From the NCBI GenBank assembly GCA_038502055.1, contig JAXRKN010000033.1:186001-250000 (forward strand): DNA of 64,000 nucleotides. The letters are read 5' to 3'. The stretch comes from Tanytarsus gracilentus. Taxonomy: Eukaryota > Arthropoda > Insecta > Diptera > Chironomidae. The notes beneath the pieces were generated by a model. That model ran no database searches, was not told the DNA's origin, and was given only the letters and a program-made list of their open reading frames with translations. A program made the translations under genes and the position numbers. Shown piece after piece: positions 52,047 to 64,000 of this stretch (position 1 is its first letter; every line of letters starts with the position of its first letter).

Positions 52047-55000
52047 ATGTACGAAACAAATTTATTGCTCTGCATTGTGTTTATTCTCCTCTGCGCCTAC
52101 ATAAAAACTATCGTGCGTGACTTTCTCAAGCACAGAAGTCAATTTTGGAATATTAAAGGACCTAAAAGCTTGCCAATCACCCTCATCGCATATCTTTTTA
52201 CCGCTCGATCTGACGCTGGTAACTCTCGAGAGTTCTAATCAAAAGTGTTTTTTGTACAGTGTTGTAATCTCATTTTTCAGATCGCTTTCAAATACTTCAA
52301 AGTCTATCGAAGAAATATCCACGATTTTATTCCCTTTGGTTCGGTACAAAATACCTTTTTGTCACTGATGATCCAAGCATTGCTCAACGACTCCTTACAT
52401 ATCCCGAATGTGTCGAAAAGAATTTCTTTATGGAACTTTTTGGATTTCCCAACGGATTAATATCCATGAAATGTGAGTCAAAGTGATTGAATTTAGGTGA
52501 AAGTGATTGAATTATTGAAATTATTCAAAGTAAAAGTTTTAAATAATCAAATTAGGATTTCGCTAATTTTATCTTTAATTTAAAAATTAAAATTAAAAAA
52601 TATAAATTTTCAAAATGTAAACAAACAATTTTTAATCAATTGCTTACATTTTAATTTTATCAATTAAGCACTGGTTTCAAACTGTTTGTTTAAATAATCG
52701 TTTGAGTGATTGATTAACGAGCGTTATTTATGCATTCATGCCATTAATGTTTAATTGAAACAAATTTCTGTGATAAGAATTTTTTTTATGTTCTCAAAAT
52801 TGGCGCGAAAATTTTAATCAAAAATGACCCATAAAATTTTTTGTTTGATCAATTTGCTACAAAAAATTTTAATCGCAAAAGGTGAACAAACTTTTTTCTT
52901 ATTTTTCGTTAATCAAAACTCATACAAAATAACTTTGAAATTATTTATCGTTCACCTTTATCATTTTTTTTTGCCTTATCGCATAAGAAGAAAAATCTCA
53001 AAAATGTAACACATCATAAATTTCAGCTGACAGATGGAAGCAAGAGAGAAAATTACTCAATTCATCGTTCAGTCTTCCCATTCTTCAAAGTTTCATTCCA
53101 ATCTTTAACAAATGTATCGCAAACAGCATCGAGCACTTGAAGGAGAAGTGCGATAAAGGCGAATTCGATATTAGGAGCGATGTCACTCTCGTAGTCATGA
53201 ACGCTGTTATGAGTGAGTGCATCAGAGCCCTAACGAGTGTCTTTATCTCTCTCCTTTTATTTTAACAGACACGACTTTCGGAAAGGACATATCTCGAGAT
53301 GTTGCACAAGCATTCATGGCAAATACAGAGAAGTATGTGCGACACTCTTGGACTTAGTGAATAGCTTAGAATGACAATTCAATGCAACATTTCATTGTTA
53401 CGACTTTCTGAACTTATTCCATTAACTTGAACAAAGCTTTGAAAGTTGAAAGTAACTTTAATGGTCAAGTTCGATGAACTCCGTGTGTCGGAAAATGTGA
53501 AAAAGAATTGAAGGACATTTTTATAGCAAAAAGTCCAAAAACTATATTTTTATAGCATAATTTTTTTACTAACCTAATCTCAACTTCTCAATAAAAACCA
53601 TCCAATTTCAGGCTTCTCGATATCGTTTGGAAGCGCGCCATGAAACCTCACACATGGGTTGACGCAATTTATTCACTCACCGATATGAAGAAGCAAGAAG
53701 ACACTCATCGAAAATTTATCTTCGACTTTATATCCACCGAATGGAACAAGTTAAAGTCTGACGATCGTAAAAGCTCAATGATTGAGAACTCATTTATTCA
53801 GCAATTGATGAAAGTCTCAAACAATGGTCGTAACTATTCGAATGACGAAATCTTGGATCATTGTGGAACGATGCTTGTTGCTGTAAGTAGTTATTTGATT
53901 TGAGGTTGATGACTTTGAATTTTATATAAAAAAATTTGAGAAAGGGACATGAGAAAGGGACATGAGGTTGATGACTTTGAATTTTATATAAAAAAATTTG
54001 AGAAAGGGACATGAAAAGTTTTTTTGCAACATCCAGGAAAAAATTCAATTTCCAAAGGAAAAATATTTTAGAATAAAATCTGGTAAAATTTATTTTAAAA
54101 AATATTTGAATTAATCCAAAAAAATTACTTAAAATTCTACTCAATAAAATCCAGAATTTAAAATTCCAGGAAAAAGTGAAATAATTTTTGAAAATCTATT
54201 TTAAATTAATTCTAAACAAACGAAGAAAAATCATGTTCATTTTACTACCAGAACATTAAAACAGATTTAATTATTACAACAAACAATTTCCCTTCCGTTA
54301 GGCGGCAGATACGATGAGCACTGCCTTAAATTTTCTCCTTTTAATGCTCGCCATGCACGAAAACGTGCAACATCGCATAATGAGGGAAATCAATGAGAAC
54401 TTTAGTGAGGAGGAATGCAGAGATCTTATCAACAGCGTCGACTACGAAAAGCTATCGGCGCTAAAGTATGTTGAAATGGCTATAAAGGAAGCATTAAGAC
54501 TCTTCTCGCCTGCAACAGGTAACCGACTTACCTTCGCACACTTTTATATTCCTGCACGATTTTTTATAGTTTAATGCTTCCATCCTTTTTTTACTGCAGG
54601 TTTATTTAGGGAAGTGAAAGCTGATGTTGATTTAGGTGAGATCGAGGGTTGAGAAATTGGAGATAAACTCTTAAAAAAACAATTTAAATTCTCTCACCTT
54701 GCTAGAAAAAAAAGAGTTTTCTCTCCTTTTATTGCTCCCACTTAACGCCAAAGATTCTTCTGAACATAAGTATCTAATAATTGCTTCTTAATTGCCTCAT
54801 TCTGTAGGTATTGAGAACATTCGACTGCCACGTGGAACTAATTTGGTGATAAATGTTTATGGCTTGCATCGAAAAGCAGAAATTTGGGGATCCGATGCTC
54901 ATCTCTTTAACCCCGATCGCTTTAATCCACTCAACAACGAGAGACATCCATACTCATTTCTCCCCTTTGCGAATGGAATGCGAGTGTGTATCGGTATGAG

Positions 55001-55232
55001 TGGATTTAATTACAAATTCAATTAACTAATTAGCTAAAAATAATTCGCAGGAAATCGGTATGCGATGATGTTTATGAAGTTGATTGTAATTCATTATGTT
55101 AAGAATTTCCACTTCAAAACATCGCTCAAGTTTGAAGATGTTCGAGTAAAAGCGGGCATTACGCTGAAGTTGATTGGAGATTATTTGGTGGAAGTAACGA
55201 GGAGGGAGAATGTGATGGATGAAGATGATTAA
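52047..55232 (+). CDS. Cytochrome P450, CYP4 clan (possibly CYP313-like), complete
   Basis: Heme-thiolate monooxygenase, predicted to sit in the ER membrane; the substrate is unknown. Nine exons join in phase: 52047-52218, 52281-52472, 53027-53212, 53269-53332, 53612-53882, 54302-54518, 54600-54635, 54808-54993 and 55051-55232, giving 501 aa, a normal P450 length. An N-terminal membrane anchor (about residues 5-20) leads to a short proline motif (GPKSLP). Key motifs: C-helix WKQER (W125, R129), I-helix AAADTM (295-300), K-helix EALR (E358, R361), PDRF (415-418) and the heme loop FANGMRVCIG (433-442) with ligand C440. The I-helix glycine is replaced by alanine and the second Thr/Ser by Met, while the D298-T299 pair is kept. 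The CYP4-subfamily 13-residue signature around the I-helix is absent, so a divergent CYP4-clan family fits better than CYP4 itself. The reading frame is open upstream of the ATG but without another ATG. No defects seen. Confidence 0.95.
52473..53026. other. P450 intron 2, 554 bp
   Basis: Longest intron of the P450, AT-rich, splitting a serine codon. No other feature seen. Confidence 0.85.
53901..54014 (+). repeat. Tandem duplication, 62-bp unit, in P450 intron 5
   Basis: TGAGGTTGATGACTTTGAAT and the following sequence recur 62 bp later (from 53963) with no visible change. The unit itself ends in a smaller repeat, GAGAAAGGGACAT, present twice. The duplication lies wholly inside the intron 53883-54301 and leaves both splice sites alone. 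Confidence 0.93.
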
Positions 55233-55244
55233 ATGAAGAGGAAA

Positions 55245-55250
55245 AATAAA
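55245..55250 (+). terminator. Poly(A) signal AATAAA of the P450 gene
   Basis: Canonical hexamer starting 13 bases after the stop codon, implying a very short 3' UTR. Confidence 0.7.
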
Positions 55251-58200
55251 ATATCTCAGAATAATTTAAAATTAAACGGTCAAATTGAAAGCCATCTATT
55301 GGAGAAAAGAAAAAGTATTAACACATGCGCATTTTACACACTCTCACTTTTAGTTTATGTGAGCTTTTCGAGGAATTTATAAATAATGTCACTTTTGATG
55401 AGTGAATATTTTATCATTAAAAAAATTACAAAATATTTCATTAAAGCACATTTTAGTATGAAAAGTGACATTACTCACGGAAAAGCTTTTAAAATTTAAA
55501 AAAATACGTTACAAAATGAGCTTTTATTCAAAAATATAAAATACGTTACAAATATCTAAAATTTCCACAGCTTCTAAAACTTTTCGGCTTTTGTCTTAAT
55601 TCCCTCCCGTGTAGAACGCATGAAGTAATGAAAGGATTCCGCAAAAGAAAAGTTTTCTTAACAGGATGTTGTAGCTTGAGATGTGGTTGCACACGAGAGA
55701 CTTTTAGAGCTGCTTTCTTCATCTCCGCCCAAAGAGTTGAAATATGAAAATTTAATGTTCATGCTCACATTTATGTTTCTCCTTCTCATTTCATTAAACA
55801 TCGTCAACAATAAAATGTGCATTGAATAGTTTTCCACATAATAGAGCAGTGCTTCATTATTCATGCAATTATTGGCACTTAAAGGAATGTCTCGGATCCT
55901 TTTCACATATGAATACACAATATTGCATACTCTCATGCTATTCATATCAATTTCGCAACATATGCTCATGTCTTGAAGCAGCTCTGAAAAGAGAGTCTTT
56001 CATACATGCTGAAAGTGTGACGGAAATGATTTCAATAAAAGTCGAATGAATGAAATGTTCTTCACATCATCATTGAGACGAAAAAGGTGAATTTTATTCA
56101 TAAAAATGTGAATTAATTTTTTTATGTTCAATGAAATGAATTTTTAATTAGATCATTAAAGTTGTTATAAAAAGCTCTAATGTCTGAATCTTCTCCAAAA
56201 TTTTAGATTTTTTAAAATCATTTTAAAGTCTCTCAAAAAATGCTAAGAGATCAAATATGTCAACTCATTTCCTTTACAATTTACGACCCACAACTTTTAC
56301 ATCACCCTCCAACAACTGCACTATAATGCTATCGATTTGTCAATCAAGTACGATCACTCTCTTAACTCTCTCCATGTAATCTGATTTTTATTGAAAAAAC
56401 TGACATTGCAATTTTTTTTGTAGTCGATGAAATCGGAAACTTTTTAATGCGACAGTAAAAGAGAAACTAAAGAAAATGAAAAAGTTAGAAGAATTGCCTG
56501 AAGCTTGCATAATGCACTTTTTCTTCAATATCGAAAATCGTCCGGACTTTTTACAGTGCTCGATGACGAAGGATTTTTGTTGTAAGCAAAAATGCAAACT
56601 TTACGAATTAAAATTAAATTTTCTAGAGAAGCGCAGCTCTTTTATATTCGCCTCAAGTTTGTTGTCATAATGTCAATGTTTAGGGCATTCTAGAGTTGAA
56701 GTTTTTATTTTTAAATTTGAGTTTTCTCTTTCATTCTCAATTTAACCTTTAGACAGTCTTAACAACGTTAAATGTCAAGTCTTTAGAAACTTGATAAGCT
56801 TTTATTTGCTATGGTGAGTCAATCTCAACGTTCTTACCTTTGTTCACGTCTTTTAGCAATTTTTCTCTCTACCCACGGCAACATCAGCAGCAGTTCCACA
56901 TTTAATAAATAGTATTTTAATTTTTCACAGATGTTTAGCATTGAGAGGGAGAAGCGGAAAGTTTAAAACTTTTCTTAAGGTGCACGAGGAGGAAATAAAA
57001 TAAAAAAAAAGATGATGACGATGAAAAGTTTGAGATGAAAAACTGTCGCCGTTGGATGAGATTTAAATCTCTTGTGACTGCATGAAAAGTGTCTTTATCT
57101 ACTTTGCCGATTACATTATGCAAAAAAAGTTTTATATTGGAAAATGCCTTCGTCTATCACACCATAATTCCGCTGCTGTCACAAAATTTAATCATTCTTG
57201 AGCCGAACAAAAGAATTTTTTGGATTACTGCATTATTTTTCCCATCCTGTCTTCCCCTCAAGGATGAATGCGAAATGAGAAGAATTTTTATCATTTTTAT
57301 CGATTTGTAATGAATCAAAAATCTGAGGATGAGAAGAGTGGAAATTTTATTTTTAAGCAGGAAAAAATTAAAAAGACTTTTAAGAAAGTAATGTCTATTT
57401 CCTCTCGTGTGTTAAATTGATTCTTAGTACTCCCTTAAATCGTTTGATCAGCTCAAAGCTAAATTTATTTAACTCTTTGATCCGCTTTCGCTTCCACATT
57501 CACACATCAAAATCTTTCTTCCTTAATGAATAATTTATTTAACTGATTACACGTGTTTATTTACCCTTAAAGCATTTCCTTCTTATTAACTCAGGTTTTA
57601 ATCCTCTTTGCAGTCAAATGTGACGTCAAATAACGTAATAAGAGTGCGTGAGATGAATATTTTTGCCTCCCCCAAAAAAATTGAATGCGAAAATTTTTTT
57701 TCCATGTTGCATTACCAAAAAAAGTTCTTGTTTAATATGGCCTTGACATCACACACGTACAAGATGCTCTTAAACTTTAAAAAGTGATTAATGTGCGCAT
57801 CATAACACAATTAAATTAAAGGAAAGTTAGTGAGAGATGAAGGAAGTCATTGTTACTATGTTTAACCTCTACGTGAGCGGCGTTTTTATTTAAAATCTTG
57901 AATTGTGTGATGACTTAACATAGAGTAAAGACATATGACTTAATTTTAAAATTAAATGTCAAAATTATTCAAATAAAATACATTTTCAATGTTTTTAGTG
58001 TCCACCCCCGTCTTTAATACCTTATTTTATCTTATTTCACCTTTTTCCACATAACTCTGAAATTTTTAACATAGCAGCTCGCTCAGCTGAAAAGGTAAAA
58101 AGCTCGCATTTAGTCGGTTAGTCACCACACCATTGAAAGAGCATGTGAAAAACCTCCCCGCACTTTTTTCTAAAGCATTTAACTTATTTTTCCTCGTAGG

Positions 58201-61200
58201 CTCGTATCTGACGCAGATGAAAGAATTTATGGTATGAAAAGAATCTTTTGCTTTAGATGTATCGCAAGAGCTTTTGTTGGCTGACACATGAAACGATCGT
58301 GGAAGATTTAAAGCTTGAAGTAAAAATAGAATGATGGAAAAATTCTTTGACTTTTTAGAGAAAGAATTTTTTATTAAATTTTTTTCATTAGTTTTATGAT
58401 AAAATTTTCTTGCAAATCAAATTAACCGAAAATTTGTTCAAAAGTTTGCAATATTCATAAAAATAAAATTTGACTTAGTTAAATTAATTCACAATGAAAT
58501 TTTACAGAAAATTGAGATATTTTCAATCATTTTTAGATTTTCTAAAAATTCTTTAATCTCTTGTACTTTATGAAAAAATTCATCTGCTCTTCAACCCACC
58601 AACATAACCATAATACCCACCCACAATTTTTCCTATCGCCTCTATGAAGCTCTCATTTTAAAACCACAAGGATTAACTTGAATTATCGTCTAAATGTATG
58701 TCTGTGTATGTACAGTTCTGCTGGTTGATGATGAATGGCTATTAATAATAAAATATTCAATAAAAAAAATGTGGAAAGCTCGGATTTAATAGTTTCATTG
58801 TTATCTTGTTCTGTCTATTGTCGATGGTGGTCATAGCTGCGGGTGCTTTCATACAGAACTGATGTACAAAAATATTTTTTCAACATTATTTTGCGCTAAA
58901 ATAACTATAGTTTACCCTCAATTAAGTGCATTTCTGAATTTAATTAATTAACAGTCAATTCATCAATAATTTAATTGTGTGATTGAAATTTATACATCAC
59001 CAAATGTTGGGGAATGTAAAAACCATTGAATTAAAAATATTAACATGAATTTTCTGACATAATTAATTTATATTAATTATCTCGGTGTGTTTGTACACAA
59101 TAATTTTGTTTTGTGCAAAATAAAGTGGAAAATATTTCAATTATTGTCAATTCCGCAACCAAATTATAAACATCAGATGCAGTCAATCGCGAAAGTTTGT
59201 TTGTAAAATATTTTGCAATAATTATTTTGAATTTTAAGGTTGGAAAATATTTTTACTTTAAAATTACATTAATTTTTAGTAAATTCAATATTTGCAATAG
59301 AAATTTATGAAAATCTGGGATTGAACTTTAAAATTTCCAGTTTGCCGTTTATTCAATTTTTTTCGCCCAAATATTCAAAAATCAAATTACTTTTATGATT
59401 ATCAAAGTTCAAACTTTTCAACCCTCAAATGACACATGGATCATAAAAAACCAACGATAGACTAAGAAATTACCATGCAGCTAATAACTCTATCGTCATG
59501 TCATTAGAACGTGTCGTGTTATAAAAACGTCTCGTCACTAATTTACACATTTTAATTGCATGAAGTGAGTTGTTCATGTCAGGTCGTAAGTTGAAATTGT
59601 TAACATGTCGTAAAGATAATCAACCCTAGCTTGTAAAATTTCACTTTGTGGGTTTAAAAATCGAAATTTAAAGTCCTTTAAATTTGGTTTGAATTATTTT
59701 ATTGAAAATTGAAAATCTTTAATTTTCAAAGACTTTAAAATCTTTTTTAAAGTTCCATCAATATTTAAGGAGAACTTCCAGCGTTTTCATCAACAACATC
59801 CCAATCAAATTTCACATGTAATTTTAACTTCTGAAAGCCTCTTTTCGAGTCTCAATCTCGCATTAAATTGGTGAAAACTTTCTCAAAAAATTTTCATCGT
59901 CACAAAAAACGTGATAACAATTTTTATTGCGCTGATTATTACCAAAGTTTTGCCTTTCACTCTCTCTCTTTTTTCGGGAGAGTGAAAATGATTATGGGTG
60001 TTGATTGTGAAATGAAGTAAAAAATATTTTTATAGCTTTCAAAAGAAGTTCCATTAATGCGAAATAATAAAGTGTGTTGTTATTGAAACGAGGAGTGAAA
60101 TTTAACATTTTTTTAGAGGTGGAGAAATCTCTTCATAACCTCGAATACGTTGTATAATATTTATATTTTTGTGATTTTACTTTTTACCGACGCTCCAGCA
60201 TTTTACAACCCTTTTTTCATTCCGCGTGCGGGTGTCATAAACTGTTGATGTTTATGTTTCCGCGTATATCACAACAATAAAAAAAGAGTGAGTGGAAAAT
60301 GATTTTTATAATTTTATTATTATTTCTTTCGCACCCTCGTACTTTTTGTTGCCTTCGAGCATGTTTTTTAAGGTTGTATAGAGGGTGAAAAAAGGTCGCT
60401 TATTAATAAAGAATTTTAATTGGTTTGAAAATCGTTAGAGTGGCACGAGTTTTTGATCATCAAAAGGATATTTAAAATGGTGAAGATTTTAGTGTAAAAA
60501 ATTCCAAGCATTCAAAAAAGTTAAATGTTTTATTATTTAAAAATTTTAACTGTTTCATCTCAATAAATCGTTGCTCAAATTTTACCCTTTTTTAAACTCC
60601 AAGCCAAGCAGGGAAGTCAATATATTTTTTTCATATCTTATTTTCAAATTTCATTTTATATTCTTAAATGATAAATTTTCTTGTTTCCCAACTATGTTTA
60701 AACTAACTACCAACCAGCTGCACTCTGCAAATTTTCAAAAGTAAATATTTTAGTTCATCAAAAGTTTTACACAAAAGCACTCTGAAAATATATTTCATAA
60801 AATTTTGCGCTAACCATTCAAAAAAACTTTTTTCAATAGACAAAAACTCAGATTATTTAAACTGTTTGCATTTGATGCTTGCACGAGAGAGTGCTTTATG
60901 ATTTTTGTACAAATTAAATTTACATTTTATTGTCAGCGCCAGTTTTAGCATCATTTTAACTCATTTTTTTCACTCATTCTCTCATCAGCTGCATTGTAAA
61001 CTCATACATTGTACTTTTAAAGTAATTAAATTTCGCTAACTGCAAAACTAACAGCTTCAAAATTGAATTAAACCGCACGTCCTCGCCATTCACGAGGTAG
61101 AGAGGAAAAAACTGTAATTACGCGAGAAATCTCTGCAAATTGCGCAAATTTTTTTATATGCTCGGGGTAAATGAAATTTTTTCAGTGATATGTTTATTTA

Positions 61201-62034
61201 AACTCCTTTTTATTGCCATCATAACTGGACATGCTGGTGCGTGATATTTGATAAAAAATTTCCTCTATAAACTTCACATCTGTATGCGTCGTACATGAGG
61301 CAGAGTGCGTGTAATGGCTGTTATCAAATCACCCAATTTTCCCATCCAATGATTTTTCAATTTCATTCCCATGCTCGAGTCATCGTCGGCAGCGCTCAAA
61401 GAAAATTGAACATGTTTTCGCCAGGGAATTTTCGCAAATGATGTTAGATTAGTTTTGGGAATATGGCATTGATGATTCGAAATATTGAGTCGTGCCAGTC
61501 CAATTCAACGTGAACTTTTACTTTCTCTAGACAACGTCACGAGAGAACTAAAACGACGCATTTTTGTATTTGCCCAAGTGGCCACAATAAAAATAACAAT
61601 TTAAAGAGAAATAAGCTCGAACTGCTTTAAATTATCCCAAAATGTTGAGAGAGAAAAAAAGGTCGAGTGTGAGGGACCTAATTAGAAAATATTGTGCACG
61701 GAAATTGTTGAATTCCAAAGTGCTTATCTGATGGTGTTTTTAGTCAGAGAACAGGAAAATATCCTTTTTTGCCTCTTCACCTCATACCAAAGCAGCATGT
61801 GCGAATGAAAGCAAGAGTTTATCGGTTTGGCATCTACAGAAGCCTTTTTTAGTTTTTGATAATCCTCGACGCATTTAAATTTTTATTAAGTGGTGAATTA
61901 TTTTTTTCTTACTAATTCAACCATGAAGAAGAAACATTAATTCAGAATTTGAAAATTGATTAAAAAATCAAAATTTATCTTGGATTTTTATAAAAAATAA
62001 TCTTCTTTGCGTGAATCTCAAGGTCTTCATACTT
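55251..62034. other. Gene-poor sequence downstream of the P450 gene
   Basis: About 6.8 kb of AT-rich sequence. Small ORFs on both strands show no domain, no splice-consistent partners and no coding-like composition. Nothing else identified. Confidence 0.55.
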
Positions 62035-62241
62035 TCACACATAAGCCGGCATAAACCGACAATAAAATTGTACCAGAGTTAGATGAGCATCCAACTTCAT
62101 GGCAATTAAAGCCATTTGTGTGGATGAAAAAGCGTGTTTTATGGCTACACTGGGACTCAGTCGAGCTTGAATGTTCTGATTAAAAGCTTTCAAGGCTTTT
62201 ACCAACTCAACAGCAGCAGCAACTACCAAGGAAATGTTCAT
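62035..62241 (-). other. Coding-like segment, unidentified
   Basis: A minus-strand frame of 68 codons, including AAAVELVKALKAFNQNIQAR and later AHLTLVQFYC, ends at a TGA. Its base composition is less AT-rich than the flanks and codon use looks protein-like. A possible splice acceptor (TTCCTTGGTAG) precedes the alanine-rich part. It lies 160-180 bp downstream of the donor of the next segment and may be the last exon of the same gene, but the phases do not match cleanly. I do not recognise the family. Chance or a decayed exon remain possible. Confidence 0.3.
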
Positions 62242-62404
62242 AAATTAACGTTGCATGCAAGAGCAAAACTTTCCAATGAATTTGAGTCAGACGAGCAGTG
62301 TATAAAGTAAGAGAAATGAGTGTAGCATAAAATTGAAAAGCTCTTCGTGTAAATGATTTGATAAATGACTGCAACACTTCAATGTATTACAATTACTGGC
62401 TTAC

Positions 62405-62634
62405 GATATATTCCAACTGCATGCTGGAATTGATTAATGCGATTTTGAGCTCTGAATCTTCATTGTTTCTCTTCCCACGGATGTAAACATCGCCATTAGG
62501 CAGACAGACGTTACTTTATCCCTTGATATCGGCGATGTTGACTTGACATAGTAAAAAACCCCGACGTCCGTTCTAGAAATGTCAAACGTGCCGTCTTGGT
62601 GGTTGATGCCAACATTTTTTGCTTTCGTGCAGAC
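62405..62634 (-). pseudogene. Possible frame-broken exon, unidentified
   Basis: The minus strand has an acceptor (ATTTAG) before 62634 and a good donor (GTAAGC) after 62405. Two different frames inside look protein-like. The upstream part (62634 to about 62515) contains INHQDGTFDISRTDVGVFYY. The downstream part (62515-62405) contains CLPNGDVYIRGKRNNEDSEL and is open up to the donor, but has a TAA just upstream at 62518-62516. A single-base shift around 62500-62520 would connect them; no intron fits in that space. The region is markedly less AT-rich than its surroundings. A degenerate gene, a sequencing error or chance are all possible. No family recognised. Confidence 0.35.
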
Positions 62635-62673
62635 CTAAATTTTTATTTCAAACATCACTTAGATTAAAATTAT

Positions 62674-62723
62674 AAAATTTAATCTCGGATTTAAAATTAA
62701 AAAAATTTAATCTCGGATTTAAA
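62674..62723. repeat. Two tandem copies of a 22-bp motif, 28-bp period
   Basis: AAATTTAATCTCGGATTTAA occurs twice in direct orientation, 28 bp apart. Confidence 0.85.
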
Positions 62724-63883
62724 TTTAAATCTCATTAGTTACTTTTAAATATATTTAAATCTATCTTCCCGTCTAAACTTCCAAATTATTTACAAAAATA
62801 CTTTTTGTTTATTTCATTCAGATCTCTCCATAATCCCTCTAAAAATAATTTACCAACAAAATGTAACTTCACTTCAGTAATTGCCAATCAATTTTCTCGT
62901 AATACTTTTTCCTTACTAAAAAATGAAAACGTATATTTTTACTTTTCCACATCGATGCAGAAAAATTGTTTCGGAGAAGGAGAAAAAAAGTTTTTCGTTG
63001 AAGAAGAAAGATTTATTTACATAAATGACATATTTTGGCTCCTTCGCTTCCAATAACACATGCGAATGAATTTATTTTGAATGTATATTTAAACTTCTCT
63101 TTCGCATCGCACAAAACATAAAATCCTATTCAAATTCCCATAAATCTTTTTCCTCTTGCTCGTTCGCTTCCTTTTGGTTTTTTTTGCGAGCACACAAAAC
63201 GGCATCAAGTTTTTTTTCACTTTTCTCATGCATGAAACTCTCGCGACCTCCTTCTTTTCTCGTCAGCCAAACACACAGCCAGGAGATATTTGGAAGTAAT
63301 TTGAGGCTCACGTTACACTCGACAAAAGGCAACACACAATTGCCATTTTTCCCATGCACTCTACAATGTATGACTTCGAAAAGCGATATGTGGAGACATG
63401 CTGAGGGGGTTTTTGTGGGGAGAAAAAAATTCTTGTTCGCAGTTGATTTATGACGATAAAGTCAATTTGTATGGCAAGGATTTTAACATCAACAGAAATT
63501 GAGGGCGGCAAGGGGTGGGTTGAAAAAATATTTTAATAGACATCGTAATAAACGATACTCGTTGCCGCTCATGTTCAATTATCCTCGGCATATCGCTCAC
63601 TGCATGAATCGCATCGGAAGTTATAAACGGTTAATATTGTGAATTCAAAAAGACTGAGATTTATAGTTGAAAAGATGATTGTGGATGTCAGAGTTGTGAT
63701 GGATTAAGTTGAAGGAAAAATTGAAAGCACGAATTTTAATAAATTTAAAAAATGATTTTTTATTTCATTTTTTTTAAAAAAAAACTTTAAAAGTTTAAGA
63801 AACAAATAAAAATAGAAAATTAAATTCTTTACCTCAAACTTTCTGATGTTGAAAAATTAACAAATTAAATTATCTCAATCAGT
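62724..63883. other. Intergenic sequence with no identified gene
   Basis: About 1.2 kb, AT-rich; short ORFs on both strands overlap each other and show no domain. Confidence 0.5.
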
Positions 63884-64000
63884 TCATGCCACCGGAAAGT
63901 TCAACAAACTAGCACGTGTCACTCCCCCTCCAGCTATCGTTTTATAATTTTGTTCGGTATCGTAATGGATGGGAATTAATGCCAATTTGTAGCGTTTGGA
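63884..64000 (-). CDS. Probable terminal exon of an unidentified gene, cut by right edge
   Basis: A minus-strand frame is open from the window edge to a TGA at 63886-63884 (38 codons). It contains YKLALIPIHYDTEQNYKTIA and ends in LLNFPVA. Composition is clearly less AT-rich than the AT-saturated sequence just after the stop, a pattern expected at a coding to 3' UTR boundary. I do not recognise the family, and the rest of the gene would lie to the right. Alternatively the exon could splice earlier, at a weak GTGGCA donor before the stop. Confidence 0.45.
   Translation of the reverse strand, partial: SKRYKLALIPIHYDTEQNYKTIAGGGVTRASLLNFPVA

Noticed and set aside
1..64000. CRISPR arrays, operons, bacterial signals, tRNA or rRNA genes
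   Set aside because: Split genes and GT-AG introns show a eukaryotic nuclear sequence; I found no spaced-repeat array and no tRNA T-arm consensus with a matching cloverleaf.

Overview
The window is eukaryotic nuclear DNA, almost certainly from an insect and probably a fly or midge (Diptera). The background is very AT-rich (about 70 percent by eye). Genes are split by canonical GT-AG introns, from about 56 nt to 3 kb long. The gene families are arthropod ones: an ABCH-type transporter half-molecule, a CYP4-clan P450 and a membrane dipeptidase. There are no operons, ribosome-binding sites or CRISPR arrays, and I saw no tRNA or rRNA gene. The species is inference; nothing in the sequence names it.

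Layout. (1) Positions 1-6737, minus strand: the first six coding exons of a family M19 membrane dipeptidase, running off the left edge. (2) 6738-31796: about 25 kb with no convincing gene. It holds two small hAT-like MITEs at 12673 and 23710, islands rich in homeodomain-type TAATTA sites, and one perfect POU-like palindrome. (3) 31797-38176, minus strand: a complete 11-exon ABC transporter (773 codons) with a 23-nt micro-exon inside the P-loop region. Its first coding intron carries a 1.16-kb hAT-like element with two internal arrays of a 10-bp repeat. (4) 38195-52046: about 14 kb without a clear gene, containing a 509-bp terminal-inverted-repeat element at 45517. (5) 52047-55232, plus strand: a complete nine-exon microsomal cytochrome P450 (501 aa) with a poly(A) signal right after the stop. 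(6) 55251-64000: mostly non-coding, with coding-like fragments on the minus strand at 62.0-62.6 kb, possibly a decayed gene, and what looks like a terminal exon at the right edge.

The three real genes do not form a pathway. They are independent transcription units: peptide hydrolysis at the cell surface, lipid or xenobiotic export, and microsomal oxidation. The most distinctive features are the mobile elements, for which I could find both ends and the target-site duplications, and the splitting of the ABC ATPase motifs by introns. Exon limits were found by translating across splice sites and checking that phases add up; a few may be off by one base.
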